Shown here: positions 43,091 through 54,264 of the stretch, piece by piece | Layout: every line of letters begins with the position of its first letter | How positions within the stretch are numbered: position 1 is the stretch's first letter | Assembly (NCBI GenBank): GCA_033296885.1 | Contig: MU863949.1 | Span: 124,001 to 188,000, forward strand | Length of the DNA: 64,000 nucleotides | Direction of reading: 5' to 3' | Source: Triangularia verruculosa | Taxonomy: Eukaryota; Ascomycota; Sordariomycetes; Sordariales; Podosporaceae | Notes under the pieces: model-generated | Seen by the model: the letters and a program-made list of their open reading frames with translations, nothing else | What the model was told of the DNA's origin: nothing | Database searches by the model: none | Translations under genes and position numbers: made by a program

Positions 43091-43897
43091 ATGGATCCCC
43101 TCTTTCTGTCCCCCGCCCTGCCATCGACCTTGATCCACTACATAATCCACCACTGCACCTACCCAACGACCCTCATCATCTGCAGCGATCGTGCCGAGTT
43201 CCTTTCCACCCTCACACAGGACGTAAAAGCCCAGCAGCAGCAACAGCAGCAGCAGTATGGAACCACAACGGATCCAGACACAGACACAGGCCCAGGCCAT
43301 ATCGGTCAAGCTCCCCGCCAACCATCATCGCTTCCCGACCACACAGCATCAGCGCCTGGTCTCTTAGCTCCACCCCCGTTATACCAGCTCGCAGTAACAC
43401 GTCACATACGGACAGTATTCATACCAACCGTGTCACATCTCCGCGCTTTTCTCTCCGTTTTCACCGTTCAGGACAATTTGATTGTTTCGGCGCCTCCCGC
43501 AACCACAAGCACAGCGGCGCCTGGTTCGTCGTCATCTGGAGCGAACCACAGAGCTCATTTACTCCTGGTGTACGGCTTTCTGGGGCTACATCGCCATACG
43601 AGCGAGTGGAGTGTCCAGGGCGTCAGTGGTACGGCCGCCGTGCTCGTCGAAGCGGCCAAGAAGGCGGGGTTAAGGGCCGTGATCGTGGAGGCTCCTGCAC
43701 CTAGTCCTCCTGCCGAGACTACCGATTATCGTCAACATGAAGCGGAAATCTTGTCAGAGAAGATGCCTGTGTTGAGTGGTAGCTCGAAGAGAACTGGACT
43801 CGACCTTGAAGGTACAGGTTGGACGGCCAAGACCATTGAAGTGAGCAGGGTGCTAGGAAGATGGTTCCGCTTCCAAAAGGGAGAATGGGAGGCCTGA
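43091..43897 (+). CDS. Conserved unknown protein, RecA-like pattern with polyGln insert, 268 aa
   Basis: A single exon. The first ATG (43091) gives MDPLFLSPALPSTLIHYIIHHCTYPTTLIICSDRAEFLSTL, which resembles the first strand/helix of a P-loop-like or RecA-paralogue fold but has no Walker A. A QQQQQQQQ run follows (about residues 49-56), then LAVTRHIRTVFIPTVSHLRAFLSVF, AHLLLVYGFLGLHRHTSEWSVQG and a final KTIEVSRVLGRWFRFQKGEWE. The alternating hydrophobic strands and the R-V-L-G-R-W-F-x-F ending could fit a RAD51-paralogue/Shu- or Elongator-type subunit, but I cannot assign it. Confidence 0.75.
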   Translation: MDPLFLSPALPSTLIHYIIHHCTYPTTLIICSDRAEFLSTLTQDVKAQQQQQQQQYGTTTDPDTDTGPGHIGQAPRQPSSLPDHTASAPGLLAPPPLYQLAVTRHIRTVFIPTVSHLRAFLSVFTVQDNLIVSAPPATTSTAAPGSSSSGANHRAHLLLVYGFLGLHRHTSEWSVQGVSGTAAVLVEAAKKAGLRAVIVEAPAPSPPAETTDYRQHEAEILSEKMPVLSGSSKRTGLDLEGTGWTAKTIEVSRVLGRWFRFQKGEWEA

Positions 43898-44225
43898 CAA
43901 CGGATGCCGCCACGTAGGTTACGTTTTTGTTGTCTTGTCGTGCTCCCCAAGCCGCGCCAGAAACAAAACGTGTTCATCTCTGCAGTGGACAGTTGGGCAA
44001 ACAAGCCAAAATCTCCTCCGATGTAAGACATGTTCTCACCATGAGCAAAATGGGAGAACAACATGAGTATTGATGCCCTATCGCTACAACAAAATCCCCA
44101 ATGCTAGCGCCGACGCCTTCCCGTGGTATCTCTGCATCCTGGTAAACCTGACAAACGACTTGAAAAACACCTGAGCTATGCCGCCAACCAGACCAAACAA
44201 TAACACAAAGCGAAGCAAAGGCCGT
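43898..44225. other. Spacer between convergent genes
   Basis: 3' UTR sequence of the unknown gene and of Nuf2. Nothing else seen. Confidence 0.5.
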
Positions 44226-45707
44226 TTAGAGGGCCTGCTCCATCTCGGTGATGTAGAGCTTGATATGAGACTCCATCTTGAGGTACTCATCATACGCAGC
44301 CCGCACTTCGTTTTCGATATTTTCTTTGAGGTCAAGCATCTGCCAAACAGTTAGCACAATGGCCTTGTTGCCAAAGAATAGTGGCAAGATCAGAAGCATA
44401 GATACCTTTTTCTCAATTTGTTCAATCCTGACCCTTCTCCTCTCAATATCCTTGCCCTTCTCTGATCGTTCCTCGGTAAGCTTCTTGTGTACCGCCCTCA
44501 GCTCCTCCATCGACTCCTTCGCTCGCTGGGCTTTTTCTTGACTGTGCACCCTCAACGTCTCTGTCCTCTCCACCCACTTGGCCAACTGTCTCTGCAGCAG
44601 GGCTTCCGTCCGCTCAACCTCGCGCACGCTGGCCCCGCGCTCCGTAAGCGCGTCCCTCTGTTTGGCGTTCTTGGCGTTTTCCTCTTCCTCCTTTGCAAGC
44701 TCGACCGCGATCTCCTCCAGCAGTTTGATACAGCTGGCCACATCACCCGTCACCACGGTAAAAGAATCCGTCGACGTCTGCAGCGCCCTCGCCCTTCTGT
44801 CAAGACTGTCGATATGAGCCTTGTCCCCATTGAGCGTATTGCTCAACTCCGTCAAAGAGCTCTGCAGCGCCGACGGACTCTGCAGTGTATACGGCCTCAG
44901 CTTCGCGCTCTCCTGCTTCAGCACCACCTTTGTCATGGTCTTATCCTCCAGCTCCTTCGTCATCTCGGACTTTTTGATCTTTGCCTCCTCCCACCTCGCC
45001 GCCACCTTCTCCTGCGTCTTCCTCAGCTCCAGCAGCTTGTGCTTCAGCTCTTCGTTCCGCTTCGTCTTCTCCGCCACCTGCGCCTCCATTTGTTTTCGCG
45101 TAAACTTCATATCCTCCAACTGCCCCTCCATATTCTGATTTTCTTGGTATAGCTGCTCGATCCTGGCTTTCGTCTGCTCCGCGCGGTTGCAGTGCTCGTC
45201 AATCACATTCGTCTGGCTTTCTCTGAACCTGACAAAGTTAATCACATAGCTGAGCAGCTTCACCAGTCTATCGTGCGTTGGCTTGTAAAGGTCGCCAAAG
45301 TTGAAGTCATGTACACCGCACTCGTTCATCAGCCTCTTCAAGTTCGCAAAGAAACCGAGGAGATTCCTCGTGTCTGATGGCATGAGCGCGTCGCAGAGAT
45401 CCTCCCCGACGATTTCCTCCGCCGCGGCTCTCATGGCAGGGTCGACGGTAGCCCGGGTCTTGTTCATGAGCAGCTCGCCGAACCATTCGAATATCATCTG
45501 GACTTGGATCGGGTTTGGCTTTTGGAGATCTTGGACGGTGAAAGAGATGCCGAGCTCGTTGATGCAGCCGACGATTTCGCGGTCGGGGAGGCGCATGTTG
45601 GCGTAGGCAGCTTCCTCTTCTTTTTTGGCGGCGCGGGATTTGGCATTGGCGGCTCCGCCGGATGGGAGGGCGCCGGGGAGGATGGACATTCGAGGGTTGT
45701 AGGACAT
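44226..45707 (-). CDS. nuf2: Kinetochore protein Nuf2 (Ndc80 complex subunit), two exons, 471 aa
   Basis: Exon 1 is 45707-44406, exon 2 is 44339-44226, separated by a 66-nt intron. The N-terminal calponin-homology domain (about residues 30-170) shows MRLPDREIVGCINELGISFTVQDLQKPNPIQVQMIFEWF, RNLLGFFANLKRLMNECGVHDFNFGDLYKPTHDRLVKLLSYVINFVRFRE. The rest is a long coiled coil with heptads (EQLYQENQNMEGQLEDMKFTRKQME, KRNEELKHKLLELRKTQEKVAARWEEAKIKKSEM). Nuf2 pairs with Ndc80 to bind spindle microtubules. The intron is a multiple of three and stop-free, so retention would insert 22 mostly hydrophobic residues. GTATCT...CTAACTGTTTGGCAG still looks like a true intron. Confidence 0.95.
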   Translation of the reverse strand: MSYNPRMSILPGALPSGGAANAKSRAAKKEEEAAYANMRLPDREIVGCINELGISFTVQDLQKPNPIQVQMIFEWFGELLMNKTRATVDPAMRAAAEEIVGEDLCDALMPSDTRNLLGFFANLKRLMNECGVHDFNFGDLYKPTHDRLVKLLSYVINFVRFRESQTNVIDEHCNRAEQTKARIEQLYQENQNMEGQLEDMKFTRKQMEAQVAEKTKRNEELKHKLLELRKTQEKVAARWEEAKIKKSEMTKELEDKTMTKVVLKQESAKLRPYTLQSPSALQSSLTELSNTLNGDKAHIDSLDRRARALQTSTDSFTVVTGDVASCIKLLEEIAVELAKEEEENAKNAKQRDALTERGASVREVERTEALLQRQLAKWVERTETLRVHSQEKAQRAKESMEELRAVHKKLTEERSEKGKDIERRRVRIEQIEKKVSMLLILPLFFGNKAIVLTVWQMLDLKENIENEVRAAYDEYLKMESHIKLYITEMEQAL

Positions 45708-46398
45708 GATGGCGGTCGGGGGCGCGAGGTGCGCCGGATGCTTAAGGGAGGTGTTGTTGGTGTTGGTATTGAATGTGAGGTCGTCGTATAACTGGTGGGC
45801 AGTCTATGGGGATATACTGCAAATGTGCCAGCGGGTGAGGCCTGGCTTCGTGTTGGATGGCAATTGGGTTTTGAATCAACTCCTGGTTGCGATATTGAAC
45901 ATGCGCCACGTGCGGTGGTGAACTGCTGATAATTTGGGTGGACCGTGTTGACGAATTTGGCGGGGTGTTGCTCGGGAAACCACCTTAGGTAAACCCTTGG
46001 CAGCGAACATCCACACGATGCATAATTACCTCGATACATGCATCATCGATCTTGGTCAACCTCAAGGCAGATTGTATGGACAGTACAGGCCATTGTTACT
46101 GAATTTGGCTGTTAACTTTACTGCGCATCCCCTCCCCGACCCCCCGTAGTATTAGGTTATATCCGTTGATCTAACCAGCACCTTCGTCCATTCTATACAT
46201 CGTGTTAACCCGGGCCCGGGCGCCTCACCCGCTGCACTTTCTCTTTGACCTAAAACCGCCTTACAACTCGCGCCGTAACAACTTCAGCTACGGTAATTGT
46301 ATCCAGCCGGTTCTCCCATCCTAATGAAACCCGGGCCAGCATATTTTGTGGCGCCAGCAGCGCCCAGGACCGAAATCAAAATTTCCTTTGCCAAAGTC
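45708..46398. other. Intergenic spacer
   Basis: 5' flank of nuf2 and 3' flank of the next gene. A perfect CCCGGGCCCGGG palindrome lies near 46209-46220. No gene recognised. Confidence 0.5.
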
Positions 46399-47290
46399 TT
46401 AAGTGTCTGTCGAACCGCTGTGGTCCACATCCCGTCCTCCGTCCCAAAGCCACAATGGCTCCTCCCCGTCGGCCTTTCCACTGTATTGAGGTAGTCTGTC
46501 GTATTCTAAAGAGATTGGCATAGGTACATTTCGAATTCTCCTGCGTGGAACTCCGAGTTCAATGTTCCAAGGGCGTTGGTATTGTGGGGATGGTTCGGGC
46601 GGGAACGAGTCCAAACGAACACGGTGATCGTCCAAAGTTCCAGCGGCATCCTGCTCGGCCTTGCAAGTACGAGGTTGTCGGTGTCGATACCTATGGTAGG
46701 CCCGAGCTAGACCGATCAATGTAGTACACAGTATGAAGCATGCGCCAAAAAAGCCCAGGATATCTGCAACCTCCGCGTGGGAAGATACCATAGCTAACAC
46801 GGCCTCTGACCGTTTTCCATGCACGGAAGGAAATACACCGGGAGGAGATTCAAGTGTGGTCTTTTGAGCATCTTGACAGTCTGGATCTTGCCATGTGTGC
46901 TATTTGAGAATTAGTTTTGGGAAACAAAGTCCGGTAGAGAAAGGGAGTCTGACTGACAGTCTCACAGAACTCGATAAACTCCTTCTTTGCTGTCCATTCT
47001 GCTAGTTCGGTGTTGCGTTTGGCATCTATGGATGCCGATATTGTTTGCCAGAGCGCGACAGCAGCTATGAGAAAAGAGATGAGAGAAAGAAACTTGAGAA
47101 ACAGGCCTGCCTGCTTCCTTAAAAGTCCCGTAATGGTGATAAGTGTAGATCTGCTTCTGCTTGGTGGTGGCGCTGATGGAACTGACCCCCCACTATACGA
47201 AGCTGTGGTTTGAGAAACAATCGAGTGAGCTTCTGTGTTTCCGCCATTCCCTTTGGGATTGATTTGGGTCGTGGTTTCTTGATCAGCCAT
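46399..47290 (-). CDS. Fungal two-TM membrane protein of unknown function, two exons, 277 aa
   Basis: Exon 1 (47290-46958) and exon 2 (46899-46399) join across a 58-nt intron (GTCAGT...AAATAG) as EFCET-HTWQDPDCQ. A polar N-terminus is followed by a TM helix (FLKFLSLISFLIAAVALWQTI). Then come ISASIDAKRNTELAEWTAKKEFIEFCE and the segment DPDCQDAQKTTLESPPGVFPSV. A second TM helix (ILGFFGACFILCTTLIGLA) leads to a basic, Pro-rich cytoplasmic tail. The EWTAKKxFxEFC...C......PPG pattern occurs in a widespread ascomycete family without known function. The ATG at 47290 is the first in frame. Confidence 0.82.
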
Positions 47291-50200
47291 TATACCAGGA
47301 GTTTGATCGTGTGAGTTGTTTTGAGCGTGACACTGCCGCGACACAGCAGATATCTGAAGATGCGGGAAGCGCCTGAGAGAGCGGGGTGATGTGGCTATGC
47401 CCGTATGCTCACCGAAGTGGCATGAGATTCAAGTAAATGTGCCTAATAGGTAATTACGGGCTGAGGGTAAGGTCATCTGAGCTTGCTATCTTCCGAGCAG
47501 GAGCAGAGGCTGCAAGTACGACAATAGAGGCATTACACGGTGGCATAAAGCCTCTTGAGTCGGTGCAAAATTAGGATGTGAAGCTGGGCGTTAGGCCATC
47601 CTCACACAACCCAAGTCATCACCATCCAGCTAGCAATAGTGTGAAAAGTTGGTAATGATCCTGGTGGCACATCATCAATGCCGCGAAAGGCCCAGGGCTG
47701 TGGTCAACCCTTGTCGAACCTTGGAAAAAGCGAGCCAGAGGCTACATGTTGTACCTGCCCTGTCACAGCATATCGATAGATTGCCCATAGTGTGATCGCA
47801 GACAAACCCATCGACGCACCGCATAAGGCCCCAATTGTAGCCACATGGCAATGCCTTGGAAGGCCATCTTGAGATGAAAACCGCAGGTATCCGCTCTGTG
47901 CAGGCTGGAATCATCTCATATCACGGGTGCGCGCCTATTATCATGCTGGTTCTGCAGCAACAGAAATTAATCGTGGGCGGCCGTCTGCTCAAGATCATTC
48001 CCCTAGGCTTCCATGCGCATCCGTTATCCGAATGTAAGGTAAATCTTCGCCGCGCCACATGGTCTATGGCTGAGGTTGAACTGCTGAGATGGGCCTTTCG
48101 TATGGCTGCAATAGCCATCATGCTAAGATCTCATCCGCGCCAGGCCCGGATCTGCGGGCGAGCTATCGAATATGGGATATTGTGGAAACAAAACGGGACA
48201 GGCTTATCTCTTGATTTGTTGTCTGCTGGTGGAAGGGCTGATAATGAAACAAGATGGCGTTGGCCTGAAGCCACTCCTGTTGTCCATCGAATCAACTTTT
48301 CGAGTTCCTCATCTGCCGGGTGTGATCACCTTGGTCGGGCTCGCGCAGGAAGAAATCTGGGGATGGCCATGTGCTCCAAGTCTGAACACCTTGCCCATCG
48401 ATGTAAACTGAGGCAGACGCAAGCCTAGTTCATGCTGCAGCACCTGGAATTACCTAGCGTGGGCGGATACTGCCGAAAGCTGACAGGCGAGACAGGTAAT
48501 GATTTATCGTTACACGGCACAGGAATCTAGTGTAGAAGCCATCAGTGGGGAGAAACTCTGGCTCAGTTTCCTACTGATAATAATAAGTTGGTCCAGATCT
48601 TCACCCCACGAAGCAAGGGCCGGGCACTGCAGCATCTGCAACCATCTTGTTGTGGGAGCAAAACACGTGTCAGGTTCACAATCCTCCGGGTGTCCCGCTG
48701 GAACGTCCCTTTGCTCTGCAGGCTTCGGACATACATACGGTAGTGGCATGCAGGTGCTTGCGGAGAACGGAGAGGGACGTGTAGGTTTTGGCAAATGCGC
48801 ACGAAGGGGACGGTGACGGCACATGGCGAGATGATTGTAACGTAGGTGACTTGCTAGAATCGCTGATCAGGTTTTCGAGCAACGCTGTGTCCTCGGCAGG
48901 GGGATCAGCACACGTTCGCCGTCACCATCCACGCAACTCGAAGGCGATGAACGAGAGCCATGACGCCAAACCGTCCATTGGAGGGTGACATTGGGGAAGC
49001 TTCCTGTGGCGACTGCCCTGTCGGCTCTTCATGACATAATTGGCCAGGGTTCTGTGACAGGGGTTCTGCGCGGCTTGCTGCACGAGCCATTCCGTTTTGT
49101 GACGACGCTGCAAACGAGAGCCAGACTTCACCACCGGGCATTCGAATACGGTGCAGTCTGGACGGATACGAGCAGTTCTCATAATCCATCCTCTTCATGG
49201 CGAAGCGTGTTTGATGTAGGCTCCCGGTGGAAATCAGTCAGGTCAAGATGCCCGCGTGAAGCAAGATGCTGTCCGAGCCTTAGGTCGATCATGGGGACAC
49301 CGCGTCGGCCACCTACCCAGGTGTGAGGAAATCCATCGGTACATTTTGGTGTGGCCTTTTAGGTCCATTTCAGTGCCCAACAGATCCTACCCGCAAAATC
49401 ACTCAAAGAAACACAGCATCTGCTGGGCAATCAATCGCCTGATTGAGAAGAAGAGGTGGTCGTTGGGGTTGGCCTGGTGGAGCGACGGGTGGGCCAACTG
49501 AAGGCTGAAAAAGACCCTTGGCACTGGCAAGCCCAGAAAACCGTTGCAGTGGGGCGGTGCCAAGCCGAACCGGACTCTTCACAGGGGTTCAGATGACGAG
49601 AAACGGCGGGGTTCATGGAAAACGGAGGGGAAGAATTCATCAGGGAGCACAGGGCATTCCAGATGTCGCCGCCCTTCATGAATCCCATCATCCAGAAGTA
49701 AAAAGGGCGGAAAAGTCCGACTTCGGGGCCTGCTCTGATGAATACCACAAGTCTGGTCGGCTAAAGGTCCGTCCCCGCGGGTCCCAAGTGTGTTCAAGGG
49801 CGTTTTGGATCGGAGGTTTGGAGGGCGATGGCTCATGGACCGTTCTGGGAATGTCATTGGGTGACCCAAGAAAGTGGAAGGGGCAAACGGAGGAGAAATA
49901 GCAGAACTCAATTCCTCAGTGATCGAATCAGTCTTTCTGAGAGAGAGAGCATTCATTCAAAACCCCCCTCCGTTTCTGAAAGAGATTCTCACCAGAATTG
50001 GCAGGGGGCAAGCAAGCACGTCGCAAGCAAGGTACCCGGACCCCTCCCTTGTCACTCGATTCTTATTTTTTCCTTGGGGCCTGCCAGCTGCGACGTCTGT
50101 CCTGTGTCAAATACGTGGGCCCTCCCGAACAACCTTTTTCTCAGACATTTCTTCCCGCCCTGAGGACACGGCATTGGAATATCGCCCGACGATCCATTTT

Positions 50201-50641
50201 CTTCACGTCCTGCCCTCGCGTTCAATATCCCCTCGCGTAGAAGGAGTTTCACAGTCCATTCCAGCATCACGACGCCACCACGATTCACGCAGTCCAAATC
50301 GCCAGCTCTCCACTGGTCGAATAGCTCCACTCCCGAGAAGCTGTGGGTAAGAAGCCCGTGCTATCGAAGCTGGAAGCTCAGCCCCTCACCACTGGACCTC
50401 CGTCACTCTTACAACTTAATATACCGGGACAAGCCCAATCTTGTCTCGCCGCTGAAGTATGCTCTAGAGACATACCGACCATCTGACGAATTTGCCAGTC
50501 GCGCTGCCATTCCCACCCACGCGTCGCCTGTCGATACTCTTCATGATGAATCTTTCCCGTCTGTCTCCGTTAATAGGTTTTATCAGTCACCAATCCCACG
50601 GCCCACTCCATTCTTGAACATAGCCAAGCTGAGGGCACAAC
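47291..50641. other. Long gene-poor spacer upstream of the 829-aa gene
   Basis: 3.35 kb with overlapping short frames on both strands (for example 47856-48428), none with motif, signal or splice support. CT/GA-rich text near 49930-50200 probably belongs to the 5' leader of the gene at 50642. No RNA gene or repeat recognised. Confidence 0.45.
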
Positions 50642-53131
50642 ATGGGGTGGCTATTCCGGCGGAAAAGCCGCTGGAAGCGAGCTCATCCAAAAGCATCAGA
50701 CATCGAGCAGTCCCGTGGCCGAGCCGAATCCGCATTACCACCACGAACCCAAACATTTCCAGATGCTATGATATCTGCATTCCCTCCAATGTCAGAGCGC
50801 CAGGGGATCAAGAAGCAGCGAACCGAGCCCAAGAAACTCCAGCGCCGAGCACGAACCTACAGCTTCTCACCTGGCCGTGATGACTCCATCCAAGTGGGCC
50901 GCTCCAAGAGCTCTAATAACAAGCGTGGAGCCGGCGCCCCCTTGTTCACGACCTCGGCGGCGGCAAACGATGAGCCAGTTCCGGATATTGGTTTGGAAGC
51001 TGCCACTGAGGAAATTTTAAGGCGTGTTCCCACGCTTCACAATAAGCGCGATGGCGATCACCTTCCACGGAAAAAGTCGAGCAAGAAGCAGAAAAGAGAG
51101 GTCGACCATCAGCGTGAGGCCGAAATCAAGGCCATGAGCAGCTTTGTGCCTGTCCGGCCGGCTGCTGAGGATTGGATGGGCGGACGTCCCATGAAGAAGG
51201 AAAGCAGAAGAGTCAAATCAGGTCTAGGGTTTGTTCGAGGATCGGATTGGGAGAAACGAAATCGATCATCGGAAATTTCTCTCCCAGCACCAGAGTCAAT
51301 CAGCTCGGCTCTTTCTTCGGACTCGGATTTCATGTCATTCAGAGTTTCGGCGCTTGAGGCTTTAGCTCCACGCCCCACATTGCGGTGCACCACACATCCC
51401 AGGGTTGGCAGTGAGAAGGGTCTCATCAGAAAACCATCGCAACGGCAGAATGAGCACCGCAAAACACCAGCGAACATCCCAGAGGCGACCCTCAAAGCCC
51501 ATAAACGGGTCGCCAACCTCGCCGACGACCTGAATGCGAGCGACCTCCGGGAGCTCATGGAACGAGATCAGCGTAGGAGAGAAAGAAAACGACAACTTGA
51601 GCAGGAGAAGATCGAGGCGAGGCTTGCAAGGAGAGCAGAAAAGCAGCAGGCTGCTGAAGCCGCAGCTCAAGAACAAGGCAGGGAGTCACCTCCAAACTTG
51701 GAGAGGGGGGTGCTGGGTCGGGAGATCCTAGATTCGGGAGTCAGTGCGACTTCCGCCATCGTCACTTCCACAAGAATTCGGGATTCTTCTCCAGAACTAT
51801 CCCAGGAAACCCAGCCTGAGCATCCCGGCATTAGCCATCATGACACCGCCAACGACGAACCACGGGTCCCTCCACTCGCTGCCTTTCATCGAGTGAACAG
51901 CATCCCATTGCAGGCACCAGAACTTCCTCAGGTGTCAAAGGAAGAGCCGCTGTCCCCACTCACAAGCCCAAGATCGAGAAGCTCCTTCCTTTATGCTCGG
52001 TTGCGGCGCTCAAAGTCGCCATTGGCGTCGGAGACACGGACTGAACACACAGAATCGATCAAGAAAGACTCGGAGACGAGTAATACTAAGAGCCCGCTCT
52101 CCTGGGCTACCTTTTTCAGATGGGGCAAAAACAAGCGGCATTCTACCGGCCCGTCGTCTTTCTCCAACACGTCGCGGGACTCTATGCAGATAGCACAGAT
52201 ACCCACTCCCCCGCCCAACTTTATACCACGACAGGTCAGTTCAGGAGTGCCAAAACGAACCATGTCTCGGTTCCGCGAAGACTTGCCAGAGTCGCCGCTG
52301 TCACCACCTGATTCAAGAATCCAATCGCCGGAAGTTGAGGTGATTCCCCCAATCGCGGAGATGTCGCCCGATCTTCCACAGCCAGATGCGGAGGTGGATC
52401 AACTACCAACACCACCCGCAGAACGTTACGACACTCCCATGACGGACCCCCGGTCACTTGAGGATATGCGTGAGACACCATCCACGGTTAATCACCCCGA
52501 TGAACCTGCTGGTGCCTCACCTGAACCACACGCCATGTCCCTTGCATCGATCGACTCGGAGGCTTCGTGGTTTGGAGGAGGCGCCTTAGCGAAGAAGCGA
52601 AAGTCGTCAAGTGTCATCAAGCGAGGCTCCCACTCACAGTTGCAACGATACACACCTGAATCCGACAGCGGGCGCTTTCTCGACAATGACCATGCAAACG
52701 AGGAGATGGCGATTACAGAAGACGACTATCTAGCCCGTCTGACACCCTTGCAAAGTGAGAGGCCTGGTTGGAAGAGGAAATCGACCGGCGAAGCTAGACC
52801 GTCCAGTGACTGGGAAGAAGAAGCCCACTGGGGCAATGTCGGGCAACAACCCACTCTTGTACATGCCCACACTGTTGGTCGAATGAAGAGCCGGGAGGGT
52901 TTCCTCAATACCTTTGGCGAGGAAACGGCAAGCATTCATGAAACCGAGGTGGTTGGCGCTGAAAGCCCAGTCGACGAAGGCAACGGGCTCCAGCGGGCGA
53001 CCAGCATCAACCTCGGCAAGGGTCATGTGAGGCATATCAGTGCCGGAAGCGCGAGGTTGCTCTCAATCACGCCCCGCTCTTCGATGGACGGAAGGCGAAC
53101 GAGTCTAACACTGAAGCGCATGAGCTCATGA
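50642..53131 (+). CDS. Conserved fungal disordered protein of unknown function, 829 aa, single exon
   Basis: Starts MGWLFRRKSRWKRAH, a basic N-terminus that could contact membrane or nucleic acid. The protein is rich in Ser/Arg/Pro/Glu and mostly disordered. One strongly charged helical segment lies at about residues 295-350 (LNASDLRELMERDQRRRERKRQLEQEKIEARLARRAEKQQ). Short conserved-looking blocks include WATFFRWGKNKRHSTG, FREDLPESPLSPPDSRIQSPE, SLASIDSEASWFGGG and REGFLNTFGEETASIHETE. Many SP/TP sites suggest kinase regulation. No domain is recognised. The length of the open frame and the codon pattern make it a certain gene. Confidence 0.88.
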   Translation: MGWLFRRKSRWKRAHPKASDIEQSRGRAESALPPRTQTFPDAMISAFPPMSERQGIKKQRTEPKKLQRRARTYSFSPGRDDSIQVGRSKSSNNKRGAGAPLFTTSAAANDEPVPDIGLEAATEEILRRVPTLHNKRDGDHLPRKKSSKKQKREVDHQREAEIKAMSSFVPVRPAAEDWMGGRPMKKESRRVKSGLGFVRGSDWEKRNRSSEISLPAPESISSALSSDSDFMSFRVSALEALAPRPTLRCTTHPRVGSEKGLIRKPSQRQNEHRKTPANIPEATLKAHKRVANLADDLNASDLRELMERDQRRRERKRQLEQEKIEARLARRAEKQQAAEAAAQEQGRESPPNLERGVLGREILDSGVSATSAIVTSTRIRDSSPELSQETQPEHPGISHHDTANDEPRVPPLAAFHRVNSIPLQAPELPQVSKEEPLSPLTSPRSRSSFLYARLRRSKSPLASETRTEHTESIKKDSETSNTKSPLSWATFFRWGKNKRHSTGPSSFSNTSRDSMQIAQIPTPPPNFIPRQVSSGVPKRTMSRFREDLPESPLSPPDSRIQSPEVEVIPPIAEMSPDLPQPDAEVDQLPTPPAERYDTPMTDPRSLEDMRETPSTVNHPDEPAGASPEPHAMSLASIDSEASWFGGGALAKKRKSSSVIKRGSHSQLQRYTPESDSGRFLDNDHANEEMAITEDDYLARLTPLQSERPGWKRKSTGEARPSSDWEEEAHWGNVGQQPTLVHAHTVGRMKSREGFLNTFGEETASIHETEVVGAESPVDEGNGLQRATSINLGKGHVRHISAGSARLLSITPRSSMDGRRTSLTLKRMSS

Positions 53132-54106
53132 GGGGTGGGAAGAAGAGAGCAGCAGATGATGGCGAACGGTAATGGCTGATCCTGAGACACACACACTCCT
53201 TTTCAACATTTCCTTTTTTCTCCTCACACCGACGGACCTTTCTTATCAACACCGACCACTATTCGTTCCTTATATTTTCCTTTCCCTAGTACTCACATAA
53301 CCCGAAAAAAAGCCCCTCAAAAACAGTTAAAACCTTGAAAATATGCAATATCCGTCATCAGCATCAGCCATTATCGACACTACTCTGCCTCTCTAGCACC
53401 AACCAACCTCACAGCGTTCTGCTGCTCTCTTGAAGCCCAGTATGGCCTGCATCATTCGAGATCCGATCTCACAACATATGCCCCCAAAGTATTCCTTTCT
53501 CTGCTGTCATTTACTGATTTTCTTGTTTATACCCCCTTTGCTCAATTTGTCAGGATTACGGTACGATACCCCCTCATGTATGTAGAACGGTTTCATCTCG
53601 GCTCGTCCCGAGTCCCTTTGATAGGGATTTGGGAGGAGGGAAAAAAGTGAAAAACGGATAGAAAGACGGGACGGGAGGGATGAAGTCGCGTTGGCTTTTT
53701 TTGCTCTTTGGTTTCTCTTCATGCACGGCGGAAACATGGCGGGGGGGGGGGGGTTGTGTGCACGACACATATGGTGGAAAGGATGGGCATTGCATGCAGA
53801 TAAATGGCATTTAGATGGAAAATCAAGCTCCCGATTTCCGCAAAAGCACGTATGGAAACTCGTCACGTTGCGTGTGGTTCAACATGCAGATGATGATAAC
53901 ATCACGTTCAATCGGCCAGGTCTGCTGGAGGGAGACACCATCATACGAACAAAACAGTCCATTTCCGCTTCAACCCCATCTCGATGATATGTAGAAACTC
54001 ATTCGTATGCAGAGATTTACCCAAATTGTTCCGCTTTCGTGCACAGTCTGAGTACTTCTTTCTTGGAGCATCAAATCACGTCGGAAGGACATCAAGTGGA
54101 TTTCAA
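53132..54106. other. 3' flank of the 829-aa gene, with a long G homopolymer
   Basis: Includes UTR-like text and a run of 14 G near 53741-53754. No gene recognised. Confidence 0.5.
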
Positions 54107-54197
54107 GGGCCGCTGGTCTAGTGGTATGATTCTCGCTTAGGGTACACCCTACAGCAATGTTTGCGAGAGGTCCCGGGTTCAATCCCCGGGTGGCCCC
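54107..54197 (+). tRNA. tRNA-Pro (anticodon AGG) with a 19-nt intron
   Basis: The acceptor stem GGGCCGC pairs with GTGGCCC (one G-U), with discriminator C at 54197. D-arm GGTCTAGTGGTATGATT and anticodon stem CTCGC/GCGAG are present. The loop TTAGGG has the AGG anticodon at 54139-54141, interrupted one base 3' of the anticodon by an intron (54143-54161). T-arm CCGGG-TTCAATC-CCCGG is perfect. The A-box (GGTCTAGTGG) and B-box (GGTTCAATCC) are intact. The CA after the discriminator is chance. Confidence 0.95.
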
Positions 54198-54264
54198 CAC
54201 CTTTTTCTTCTCCTGTTTTTGCCCCTCCTTTGCCCCTCCACGAGCCACTTGCTACCCGTCCAAC

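Noticed and set aside
47856..48428. Plus-strand 190-codon frame in the long spacer
   Set aside because: Starts with a plausible Met but shows no domain, no signal peptide and no homology-like pattern; equally long frames lie opposite it.
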